Shown: piece by piece, positions 1 through 7,234 of the stretch
Position numbering within the stretch: position 1 is the stretch's first letter
How the letters are laid out: each line of letters opens with the position of its first letter
Origin: Streptomyces fagopyri
GTDB lineage: Bacteria > Actinomycetota > Actinomycetes > Streptomycetales > Streptomycetaceae
DNA length: 64,000 bases
NCBI RefSeq assembly: GCF_009498275.1
Contig: NZ_CP045643.1
Coordinates: forward strand, 4,588,001 to 4,652,000
Direction of reading: 5' to 3'
Made by a program: the position numbers and the translations under genes
Notes under the pieces: model-generated
Told to the model about the DNA's origin: nothing
Databases searched by the model: none
Seen by the model: the letters and a program-made list of their open reading frames with translations, nothing else

Positions 1-887
1 TGGGTGCGCTCGGGGGCGTACGCGGCCAGGGGGTCCGGGACCCGCCGCCCGTCCTGGAGGAAGGACCAGATCCGGTCCTCGACGACGGGGAGGTCCGCGT
101 CCCTGGCGACGGCGGCGAGTTCCCGGCGGCGGGCGTCACCCGCGGTCGCCGACGTCGGGTTGTGCAGCGTCGGCTGGACGTACAGGGCGGACAGCGGTGC
201 CGAGCGGTGGGCCGCCGTGACCGCCTCCGGCCGCAGGCCCTCGTCGTCGGTGGCGAGCGGGACCAGTGTGATGCCCAGCCGGGTCGCGATCTCCTTGACC
301 AGGGGATACGTCAGCGACTCGACGCCGACGCGGCCGCCCGGCCGGACGAGGGAGGCGAGCGCGGCGGCCACGGCCTGGCGCGCGTTGCCGGCGAAGGCCA
401 GCCGGTCCGGGGCGGGCCGCCAGCCCGGGGTGGCGAGCAGGGCGGCGGCGGCCTCGCGGGCGGCGGGCGTGCCGGTGGCGGGCGCCGTGCGCAGGGAGTC
501 CGTGAGCAGGTCCGGGCGCAGCAGCGGGGTGAGCGCGGGGGCGAGCAGTTCCGACTGGCCCGGTACGACGGGGTAGTTGAGCTCCAGATTGACGGGTGCG
601 GCGGACTGATTGCCGAACTGTGCGGACGGGACGCCGAGTTCGGGGGGAGGTTCGGCGAGGGAGCGGCCCGAGGGGGCCGGGGCGGCCCGGACGAACGTGC
701 CGCGGCCGACTTCGCCCACCACCAGCCCGCGGCGCACCAGTTCGGCGTAGACCCGCCCGGCGGTCGACCCGGCGATACCGCGCCGCCGGGCGAACACCCG
801 CTGCGGGAGCAGTCGTTCGCCCGGCCCGAGCCGCCCGGCGGTGATGTCGTCGGCGAGCCGGTCGGCGATGCGCCGGTAGTCCTCCAT
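1..887 (-). CDS. MocR/PdxR-type GntR regulator with aminotransferase-like domain (partial, cut by window start)
   Basis: This is a chimeric transcription regulator: an N-terminal winged helix of the GntR family (residues about 1-70, starting MEDYRRIADRLADDI) followed by a fold-type-I aminotransferase-like domain that would bind a PLP-type effector. The helix-turn-helix region (residues about 20-65) contains LLPQRVFARRRGIAGSTAG. The aminotransferase part shows a typical NPTSATAGD-like stretch near residue 240. The C-terminus, including the expected PLP lysine, lies beyond the left edge. The ATG at 887 is preceded by a strong AGGAGG five bases upstream. It is divergent from an alpha/beta hydrolase, and the shared promoter holds two direct repeats that fit MocR operators, so it probably controls that hydrolase and itself. 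The effector and the hydrolase substrate are unknown. Confidence 0.9.
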   Translation of the reverse strand, partial: MEDYRRIADRLADDITAGRLGPGERLLPQRVFARRRGIAGSTAGRVYAELVRRGLVVGEVGRGTFVRAAPAPSGRSLAEPPPELGVPSAQFGNQSAAPVNLELNYPVVPGQSELLAPALTPLLRPDLLTDSLRTAPATGTPAAREAAAALLATPGWRPAPDRLAFAGNARQAVAAALASLVRPGGRVGVESLTYPLVKEIATRLGITLVPLATDDEGLRPEAVTAAHRSAPLSALYVQPTLHNPTSATAGDARRRELAAVARDADLPVVEDRIWSFLQDGRRVPDPLAAYAPERT

Positions 888-902
888 GAGATACCTCCTC
901 AC

Positions 903-937
903 ATTGCACCGAGGGCAAAGATCTTATTGCACCGAGG
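903..937. promoter_or_regulatory. Direct-repeat operator for the MocR regulator
   Basis: The 12-base word ATTGCACCGAGG occurs perfectly twice, at 903-914 and 926-937, with start-to-start spacing of 23 bp, about two helical turns. MocR/PdxR regulators are known to bind direct repeats in divergent promoters. The right copy contains the -35 box of the hydrolase gene, and the interval between the copies contains a candidate -10 (TAAGAT on the minus strand, 921-926) for the regulator gene. Confidence 0.75.
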
Positions 938-956
938 AGTTGGCCGGTCCTAGGGT
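927..956 (+). promoter_or_regulatory. Promoter of the alpha/beta hydrolase (leaderless)
   Basis: A -35 box TTGCAC (927-932) and a -10 box TAGGGT (951-956) are separated by 18 bp. The ATG at 964 begins 8 bases after the -10, so the transcript is probably leaderless. The -35 lies inside the second MocR repeat. Confidence 0.6.
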
Positions 957-963
957 CGTGACC

Positions 964-1770
964 ATGGCACCCTTCCTCGCGTACGAGGACAAAGGGGGCG
1001 CCGCCGCGTCGGCGCTGCCCCTCGTCCTGATCCACGGCCACCCCTTCGACCGCACCATGTGGGCTCCCCAGATCGCCGCCTTCTCGGCCGGGCGCCGGGT
1101 GATCGCACCGGACCTGCGCGGCTACGGCTCCTCCCCGGTGGTCCCCGGCGTCACCCTCCTGTCCACCTTCGCCCAGGACGTCGAGGCGCTCCTCGACGAA
1201 CTCGGCGTCGCCGAATGCGCCCTCGCCGGGCTCTCCATGGGCGGCCAGATCGCCATGGAGTGCTACCGGCTGTTCCCGGAGCGGATCCGCGCGCTGGTGC
1301 TGGCCGACACCTTCCCGGCGGCCGAGACCCCGGAGGGCCGGCTGACGCGGGCCGCGACGGCGGACCGGCTGCTGCGCGAGGGCATGGCGGGATACGCGGA
1401 CGAGGTGCTGTACAGGATGGTCGCCCCGTACGCCGACGAGCGCGTCGCGGCCCAGGTGCGCCGCATGATGACCGGCACGCCGGTCCAGGGCGCCGCGGCG
1501 GCCCTGCGCGGCCGGGCACTGCGCCCCGACTACCGCGACCTGCTGACCCGGGTCCAGGTCCCCGCGCTCGTCGTGGTCGGCGCCGACGACGAGTTCACCC
1601 CCGTCCGCGACGCGGAGGCGATGCACGCGGCGCTCCCCGACTCCACGCTGCGGGTGATCGCGTCGGCGGCACACCTGCCGAACCTGGAGCGGCCCGAGGA
1701 GTTCAACGCGGCGCTCGCCGTCTTCCTCGACCACCTCGACATGCCCGCCCCGGTCCACCCGGACAGGTGA
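964..1770 (+). CDS. Alpha/beta hydrolase
   Basis: A 268-residue alpha/beta-fold hydrolase of the class that cleaves esters, lactones or C-C bonds; the substrate cannot be read from sequence. The oxyanion-hole motif LIHGHPFDRTMW lies near residue 22, the nucleophile elbow GLSMGGQ (serine) near residue 94, the acid residue in VVGADDEFTP near residue 205, and the catalytic histidine in SAAHLPNLERP near residue 232, so the triad is complete. No signal peptide is seen, so it should be cytoplasmic. The ATG at 964 fits a leaderless promoter; an in-frame GTG at 958 is an alternative. It is divergent from the MocR gene with a shared operator, so it is the likely MocR target. Confidence 0.9.
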   Translation: MAPFLAYEDKGGAAASALPLVLIHGHPFDRTMWAPQIAAFSAGRRVIAPDLRGYGSSPVVPGVTLLSTFAQDVEALLDELGVAECALAGLSMGGQIAMECYRLFPERIRALVLADTFPAAETPEGRLTRAATADRLLREGMAGYADEVLYRMVAPYADERVAAQVRRMMTGTPVQGAAAALRGRALRPDYRDLLTRVQVPALVVVGADDEFTPVRDAEAMHAALPDSTLRVIASAAHLPNLERPEEFNAALAVFLDHLDMPAPVHPDR

Positions 1771-1850
1771 CGCCCGTCCCCGCGCGAGCGCGCCGGCCGG
1801 TGTCCGAGAGAGGATTCGGGGATCCCACACGGGCGAGTGGAGGGCGGGGC

Positions 1851-2870
1851 GTGGACACTGCGGCAGCGGGGCGGGCGGACGACCGGCGGCCCCCCGGACG
1901 GAGGGCCGGACGGAGGGCCGGACGGAGGGCCGGACCCTGGATGTCCGGCGCGCTGCTCACCGGCCTGAGCGTCGTCGTCGGCTGCCGGGCGGCCGACACC
2001 GACGGGATCACCCCCGTACCCCAGCTGCTCGCCTTCCTGCCGTGGCTGCTCGCACCCCTCGCGCTGGCGATGCTGCTCGCCCTGTTCGCGCGCTGGCGGA
2101 CCGGGCTGGTGTGGGGCGTGGTGGTGCTGGGGGCCGTCACCTGGTTCACCGAGCCGTACGGCAGGACCAGCGAGCCCGTCGGCAGTCCCGTCGCCGAGCT
2201 GCGGGTGCTGACCTCCAACGTGCAGTTCGGGAGGGGAACCCCCGCCCTCGTCGCCGCCGTCCGGCGGGAGCGGCCCGCCCTCGTGTTCGTCGAGGAGTGC
2301 GAGCACGTCTGCTCCCGGACACTGCGCGACGCCTTCCAGCGGACCGGCGGCCCCTTCCCGTACCGGCAGTCCGTCGAGGGAGCCGGCTCCGACGGTTCGG
2401 TCATCATGAGCCGCTTCCCGCTCACGAGGGCCGACGGCATCCGCTCCACGATGGGCATGCCGGGAGCCGTGGCCGACGTCGACGGCCACCGCGTACGGCT
2501 CCAGCTCGCGCATCCCATGCCCCCGCTGCCGGGCCAGGTCGGGCTCTGGCACCAGGAGCTCGGCGAGCTGCGCGCCTACGCGGCCGCCGACCCGACCACC
2601 CCCACCGTGATCGCAGGGGACTTCAACGCCTCCCAGGACCACGCCGCCTTCCGCCACCTCCTCGACACCGGCCTGCGCGACGGCTCCCGTCTCGCCGGCG
2701 CCCCGCGCACCCCCAGCTGGCCGGCTCGCACGATCCCCGCGCTCGGCACCCAGATCGACCACGTCCTGGTCTCCCGGGATTTCTCCGCGACCGATGCCGT
2801 CTTCCTCACCGTCACCGGCAGCGACCACCGCGCCCTGCTCGTCGATCTCACCCTCCACCAGGCCGGATGA
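1851..2870 (+). CDS. Membrane-anchored endonuclease/exonuclease/phosphatase family protein
   Basis: A 339-residue protein with a disordered Arg/Gly N-terminus, two to three hydrophobic segments (residues about 33-100) and a C-terminal endonuclease/exonuclease/phosphatase domain. Motifs include TSNVQFG (first Asn), FVEECE (catalytic Glu), AGDFNAS (metal Asp and Asn) and IDHVLVS ... SDHRALL (catalytic Asp-His). The active site is therefore intact and probably faces outside the membrane; relatives cleave phosphodiesters or phosphomonoesters. The GTG start at 1851 follows GGAGGGC; an ATG at 1941 would remove a 12-bp triplicated segment but keep the membrane part. The preceding hydrolase gene ends 80 bases upstream, so co-transcription is possible. 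Confidence 0.82.
   Translation: MDTAAAGRADDRRPPGRRAGRRAGRRAGPWMSGALLTGLSVVVGCRAADTDGITPVPQLLAFLPWLLAPLALAMLLALFARWRTGLVWGVVVLGAVTWFTEPYGRTSEPVGSPVAELRVLTSNVQFGRGTPALVAAVRRERPALVFVEECEHVCSRTLRDAFQRTGGPFPYRQSVEGAGSDGSVIMSRFPLTRADGIRSTMGMPGAVADVDGHRVRLQLAHPMPPLPGQVGLWHQELGELRAYAAADPTTPTVIAGDFNASQDHAAFRHLLDTGLRDGSRLAGAPRTPSWPARTIPALGTQIDHVLVSRDFSATDAVFLTVTGSDHRALLVDLTLHQAG
1894..1929 (+). repeat. Three perfect 12-bp tandem repeats inside a coding N-terminus
   Basis: The unit CCGGACGGAGGG is repeated three times without mismatch and adds Gly-Arg-Arg-Ala steps to the N-terminus of the phosphatase-fold protein. The unit is a multiple of three, so changes in copy number keep the frame. Confidence 0.9.
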
Positions 2871-2896
2871 GTCCGGGGACGGCTCCGTGAGACGGT

Positions 2897-2902
2897 CATA
2901 AT
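2897..2902 (+). promoter_or_regulatory. -10 box of the FUSC gene (leaderless)
   Basis: CATAAT lies six bases before the ATG at 2909, the spacing expected for a leaderless transcript. No Shine-Dalgarno sequence precedes the ATG. Confidence 0.55.
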
Positions 2903-2908
2903 GAGCCC

Positions 2909-4855
2909 ATGTCCCGCCAGTTGCCCAGTGTGCTCACCCCTCCCGACTGGCTGACCAGGAACCTCCGCCCGCAGAACGCCCCCGTCTCCCGTGCCGCCGT
3001 CGTCCGCGCCGCGGTCGCGCTGTCCCTGCCGCTGGCGATCGGCCTCGCCGTGGGCCGGCCCTCGTACGGGGCGCTCGCCTCCATGGGCGCCCTGTCCGGC
3101 GTCATCGGCGACACCGCCGACGCGTACCGCATGCGCATCCTCAACATCGCCGTCCCCCAGCTCTTCGGCGCGGTCGGCGTCACCATCGGCGCGCTCGCCT
3201 TCGGCCACGGCTGGACCACCGTCGGCGCGGTCACCGCCGTCGCGCTGGCCTCCGGGATGTTCTCGACGATCGGCGCGGTCGCCTCCGTGTCCGGACTGCT
3301 GCTCCTCCTCAACTGTGTGATCGGCGCCGGACTGCCGCTGCCCGGCGCGTGGTGGCTGGCGCCCGCCCTGATGTCCGGCGGCGGCCTGCTGGTCCTCGCG
3401 CTCGCCCTGCTCGCGTGGCCGCTGCGCTCGGGCGTGCCCGAACGGGTCGCCGTCGCCGAGACGTACCGGGCCGCGGCGGACCTGCTCGCCGCGAGCGGCA
3501 CCGACGCGTACGACGACCGCCGCCACGACGTCACCCGGTCCCTCAACCAGTCCTACGACCTCGTCCTCGCCCGGCGCGCCCGCCACCACGGCCGCAACCC
3601 GGACCTCGCCCGGCTGCTGGCCCAGCTGAACGCCGTCACCCCCGTCGTGGAGAGCGCCCCGGCCGCCCACCAGTACGGCCGGCAGCACGCCGGACCGTTG
3701 CCCCCCGAGGTGCCCGCCGCCGTACGCCGTCTCGCGGACGCCGTCGAGACCGGCCGCACCGGTCCGGCGGACCTCGGGCTCCCCGTCCCCACCAACGAGA
3801 CCGCGCGCGCCGTCCACCACGCGCTGGCCCACGCCGCCGACGTCGTCACCGGCCGGACCCCCGACGCGCGCACCGCCGACGACCCCCTCGGCAGGCCCGC
3901 GCGCCTCGGCGTCCGCGCGGCGCGCTCCGCCCGCGACGTCCTCCTGTCCTCCGGGTCGTGGCGTTACGGGCTGCGGCTGGCCGTCTGCATCGGCACCGCG
4001 CAGTCCCTGGTCTCCATCGTGCCCGTGGCCCGCTCCTACTGGGTCGCCCTCACCATCACCTTCGTGATGAAGCCCGATTTCGGATCGGTCTTCTCGCGGG
4101 CCCTGATGCGCGCGCTCGGCACGGTGGCGGGGCTCGTCGTCGCGGCCGTCGTCCTCGCCGCGGTGCCGCTCGGCTGGTGGGACGTGCCGGCCATGATCGT
4201 CCTCGCCCCGTTCATCCCGGCCCTCGGCGCCCGCGGGTACGGCCATCAGACCGCAGCCGTCACCCCGGTGATCCTGCTCCTGTCCGACGTCCTCAACCAC
4301 CAGGGCACCGCCCTGCTCGTCCCGCGGCTCGTGGACTCCCTGATGGGGTGCGCGATCGCGCTCGTCGCGGGCTATCTGCTGTGGCCGGAGAGCTGGCACA
4401 CCCGTGTCGGCGACCGGCTCGCCGACACCGTCGCGGACACCGCCCGCTATGTGGAGTACGCCTCCCACGAGGACGCCGACCTCGCCGAACGCGCCCGTAT
4501 GCGACGCGGCCTCCACCGCGACCTGTCCGGCATCCGCACCGAGTTCCAGCGGGCCCTGAGCGAACCCCCGCCCAACGGCCGGCGGGCCGCCGCCTGGCTT
4601 CCGCTCGTCGTCGCCGTCGAGCGGATCGTCGACGCGACCACGGCGGCCGGGGTACGGGTCCGGCACGGTGCCCAGCGTCCGTCGGCCGCCGAGTTCGCGC
4701 AGGTGGCCCTCCAACTGCGGGAGCTGTCCGAGGGACTGCGCGAGACGGACGTGCTCGTCGCCGTCCGTACGGATCTCACCGGACCGGCCGGCAGCGTGCT
4801 CGAACCCCTCCGGCAGGAGGTCGCCGCGGCCCGCGCGATCGCGTCACCCCACTGA
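2909..4855 (+). CDS. FUSC family integral membrane protein
   Basis: A 648-residue protein with the duplicated architecture of FUSC/aromatic-acid-exporter-like proteins: a first set of membrane helices (residues about 30-175, e.g. ALSLPLAIGLAVG), a hydrophilic cytoplasmic region (about 180-345), a second helix bundle (about 350-490, with SYWVALTITFVMKPDFGSVF typical of FUSC domains), and a hydrophilic tail. Relatives export aromatic acids or related compounds, but the substrate here is unknown. The ATG at 2909 sits six bases after a CATAAT -10 box. A G-rich gene-free stretch follows, then the convergent snpA gene. Confidence 0.85.
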   Translation: MSRQLPSVLTPPDWLTRNLRPQNAPVSRAAVVRAAVALSLPLAIGLAVGRPSYGALASMGALSGVIGDTADAYRMRILNIAVPQLFGAVGVTIGALAFGHGWTTVGAVTAVALASGMFSTIGAVASVSGLLLLLNCVIGAGLPLPGAWWLAPALMSGGGLLVLALALLAWPLRSGVPERVAVAETYRAAADLLAASGTDAYDDRRHDVTRSLNQSYDLVLARRARHHGRNPDLARLLAQLNAVTPVVESAPAAHQYGRQHAGPLPPEVPAAVRRLADAVETGRTGPADLGLPVPTNETARAVHHALAHAADVVTGRTPDARTADDPLGRPARLGVRAARSARDVLLSSGSWRYGLRLAVCIGTAQSLVSIVPVARSYWVALTITFVMKPDFGSVFSRALMRALGTVAGLVVAAVVLAAVPLGWWDVPAMIVLAPFIPALGARGYGHQTAAVTPVILLLSDVLNHQGTALLVPRLVDSLMGCAIALVAGYLLWPESWHTRVGDRLADTVADTARYVEYASHEDADLAERARMRRGLHRDLSGIRTEFQRALSEPPPNGRRAAAWLPLVVAVERIVDATTAAGVRVRHGAQRPSAAEFAQVALQLRELSEGLRETDVLVAVRTDLTGPAGSVLEPLRQEVAAARAIASPH

Positions 4856-5041
4856 ACCCGGGGGCGCGGGATCCGGGGCACGGGGCTGGTGCCGGACCCG
4901 GGGCTGGGCCGGGCGCGGGCCGACGCCGGACGCCAAGTCCTGGGCCGGGGCCTGGCGCAAGGCCCGGGGCCCCGCCTTGGGCCGGGGCCCAGCCTTGCGC
5001 CGGGGCGCCAGAGCCGGGGCGCCAGGGCCGGAAAGAACGGC

Positions 5042-5076
5042 GGTGCGGGCCGCCCGTGCAGGGGACGGCCCGCACC
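5042..5076. terminator. Terminator between FUSC gene and snpA
   Basis: A perfect 11-bp inverted repeat (5042-5052 with 5066-5076) has a 13-base loop and lies 25 bases beyond the snpA stop codon. Both flanking genes point toward it, so it may act in both directions. Confidence 0.7.
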
Positions 5077-5100
5077 CGTGGGGGGTGGGGCTGGTGAGGA

Positions 5101-5811
5101 CTAGCGGGCGCTCGTCCTGCCCAGGGCCTTGTCCAGCGCCTGCGCGAAGCCGTTGGCCCACAGCTGGTTGACACGCGAGCGCTCGGCCGCGTTGGGGTTG
5201 GCGTTGGTGCAGGAGGGGCCGGGGCCGCCGCCCGACATCAGCTCGCTGCACGGGCCGGTGTAGTGGTCGGGCAGCCCGAGGACGTGGCCGGTCTCGTGCG
5301 CGGTGATGCGGATCGGGTTGTACTGCTCGCTCTGCGCGTAGTCCAGGAAGACGTACCCGCTGCCGTGGCCGTCCGTCGACGCGTACGAGCCGCGCGAGTC
5401 GTTGCCCTCGCGGTAGGTGAAGTCGGCGCTCGACGCCGAGCCCGACTGGAGTTTCACGTTCGCCACCGCGCCGTTCCATATCGCGGTGCTGCGGGCTATC
5501 TGGGTGCTGAAGGACGGCGCGCGGGAGGCGTTGTAGATCACGGTGACCGCCGCGGCGCTGCTCGGGCTCGCGGCGCGCTTCTCGGCCACGGACCTGATGA
5601 CCGCCGCGAAGAAGGCCTGGTTGGCCTTGCTCTCCTCGGCGGAGCCCGCGTAGCCGGAGTAGCCGGGGAGGGCCGAGTGCCCGGCGTGAACGGCGTCCTG
5701 CGCGGGGACGGGAGCCGCCATGGCGGGCACCGTGCCGAACCCGGTGGCCGCGAGGCCCAGACCGAGCGCGGTCGCGAGCACGGCCTTGGACGTGGGCAGG
5801 GGAAGTCTCAT
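5101..5811 (-). CDS. snpA: Snapalysin (secreted small neutral metalloprotease, M7 family)
   Basis: A 236-residue secreted zinc endopeptidase precursor. A signal peptide is clear: basic start MRLPLPTSK, hydrophobic core, AMAAPVPA cleavage region around residue 32, then a short propeptide. The mature domain carries [13 protein letters not shown], the HExxHxxGxxD zinc motif that defines snapalysins, with the Met-turn sequence SELMSGG further on. Two cysteines near the C-terminus probably form a disulfide. The enzyme digests milk-type proteins and prefers aromatic residues in relatives. The start is supported by AAGGAG upstream. It is divergent from a LysR regulator, the classical snpA-snpR arrangement in Streptomyces. 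Confidence 0.96.
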   Translation of the reverse strand: MRLPLPTSKAVLATALGLGLAATGFGTVPAMAAPVPAQDAVHAGHSALPGYSGYAGSAEESKANQAFFAAVIRSVAEKRAASPSSAAAVTVIYNASRAPSFSTQIARSTAIWNGAVANVKLQSGSASSADFTYREGNDSRGSYASTDGHGSGYVFLDYAQSEQYNPIRITAHETGHVLGLPDHYTGPCSELMSGGGPGPSCTNANPNAAERSRVNQLWANGFAQALDKALGRTSAR

Positions 5812-5890
5812 CGATGACTCCTTGTGTGGGGGGTGAAGTCGTCACCGTGAGTTTCGGTGCCTGTGCGGCGGCTGTGATGATGGCAAGTGG

Positions 5891-5909
5891 CGATAGGCCA
5901 GGACTATCG
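5891..5909. promoter_or_regulatory. LysR-type operator between snpA and its regulator
   Basis: The inverted repeat CGATAG-N7-CTATCG forms a perfect T-N11-A LysR box (T at 5894, A at 5906). It lies 80 bp upstream of snpA and 88 bp upstream of the regulator start, in the position expected for activation and autoregulation. Confidence 0.75.
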
Positions 5910-5996
5910 GCCCGAGGGCGACCGTCCAACTCGCCCGTTCCGCACGGGGTTCGTGCGTCTGGTGCAACCCCTGCTTCCGACTTAGGCTCCGCAGGC

Positions 5997-6938
5997 ATGG
6001 AGCTTGAGGTCAGGCACCTCCGCGCGCTGTGCGCCATCGCCGACACCGGCAGCCTGCACCGCGCCGCGCGTCTGCTCGGCGTCGCCCAGCCCTCGCTGAG
6101 CACTCAGCTGCGCCGCATCGAACAGGAACTGGGCGGCGAACTGTTCATCCGCGAACGGACCGGCTGCCGCCCCACTCCGCTCGGCCGGATCGTCCTCGGG
6201 CGGGCCCGCCCCCTGGTGGCCGAAATGCGGTCCCTGGTCGCCGAGGCGCGGGCCGCCGCCACGGACGGACTCCAGCTGCGCATCGGCTCCACCGCGAGCC
6301 GCGCCCTCGCCGGCTGGCTGCGCCGGCTGCGCGAACACCGCCAGGAACCGCTCCTCCAGATGGACGTCTCCGCGAACGCCCTGCTCAACATGGTCGCCGG
6401 GGGACGGCTCGACGTCGCCTTCGTGCACGAGGTGGAGGGCTGCCCCCTGCGCATCCCCGACGGGCTGCGGCTGCGCGTCCTGGTCGAGCGCGAGCCCCAG
6501 TTCGTCTCCCTGCCCAACGACCACCCGGCCGCCGCGCGTCCCGTCGTCCACCTCTCCGAGCTCGCCCAGGACCGCTGGATGGTGGACCCCACGGTCGACG
6601 GCGAGTGGGACGCCGTGCACCGCATGCTCCGCTCCGCCGGGCTCAACCCCCGGGTCCTGCACGGCGACTACCACACAGCGGCCTCCCTGGTCGCCACCGG
6701 CGAGGTCGTCACGGTCTGCCAGCCCACCCGCCAGTCCGGCCCCGAGACGGCGGTACGCCGCCTGCACGGCGACCCGCTCGGCGTACGACTGCTGCTCGCG
6801 GCCCGAACCGAGGCGGAGCTGGACGGCGTCCATCCGGAACTGGCGGAGGCCTACGAGGAGACGGCACGGCAGGCGCCCGCTTACCGGGAGTGGCTGGAAC
6901 ACGGCGGTTCGGGAACGCCGGTCCCCGTCCTCCCGTGA
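5997..6938 (+). CDS. LysR family regulator, probable activator of snpA
   Basis: A 313-residue LysR-type regulator. The N-terminal winged helix-turn-helix (residues 1-60) contains GSLHRAARLLGVAQPSLSTQ and RIEQELGGELFIRE; the rest is the type-2 periplasmic-binding-like effector domain. It is divergent from the snapalysin gene, and a T-N11-A palindrome lies between them, so activation of snpA and self-control are inferred from the established snpR-snpA arrangement. The ATG at 5997 opens the conserved MELEVRHLRALCAIADTG start; longer in-frame readings toward snpA lack an RBS. The inducer is unknown. Confidence 0.92.
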   Translation: MELEVRHLRALCAIADTGSLHRAARLLGVAQPSLSTQLRRIEQELGGELFIRERTGCRPTPLGRIVLGRARPLVAEMRSLVAEARAAATDGLQLRIGSTASRALAGWLRRLREHRQEPLLQMDVSANALLNMVAGGRLDVAFVHEVEGCPLRIPDGLRLRVLVEREPQFVSLPNDHPAAARPVVHLSELAQDRWMVDPTVDGEWDAVHRMLRSAGLNPRVLHGDYHTAASLVATGEVVTVCQPTRQSGPETAVRRLHGDPLGVRLLLAARTEAELDGVHPELAEAYEETARQAPAYREWLEHGGSGTPVPVLP

Positions 6939-7234
6939 ACGACGGCCGGTCCCGGACCGGCTTCCCGTGTGAGGATGTCCGCGACGGCGGCGGTCAGCGC
7001 ACTTTGCTTCCCCTATGCGATTCCTTGACCTGTACCCGACAGTCGGGGGATGCGCGTACGGGGCCTCGGCGACCTGGTGAACCCGTGGGATCCGCAGGGG
7101 TCTTGATAACGCTCTTGACACCGCTACCTGCCGGTACCCGACCCTGCCCAAGATCGCCGACAGCGGCCGCTAACCTTACGTGTCCGTCCTGGCCAGGGAT
7201 TGACGGGCTTCAACTCATGCGAAGGGTTGCGCAC

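Noticed and set aside
136..1830. A long minus-strand open frame covering the hydrolase gene
   Set aside because: It is a GC-bias shadow: Arg/Gly/Pro/His-rich product, no known domain, and it lies opposite a gene with a complete catalytic triad and overlaps the MocR gene.
4860..5041. Open frames in the G-rich stretch after the FUSC gene
   Set aside because: Low-complexity Gly/Pro/Ala/Arg products with no RBS; the stretch is a compositional repeat next to a terminator.
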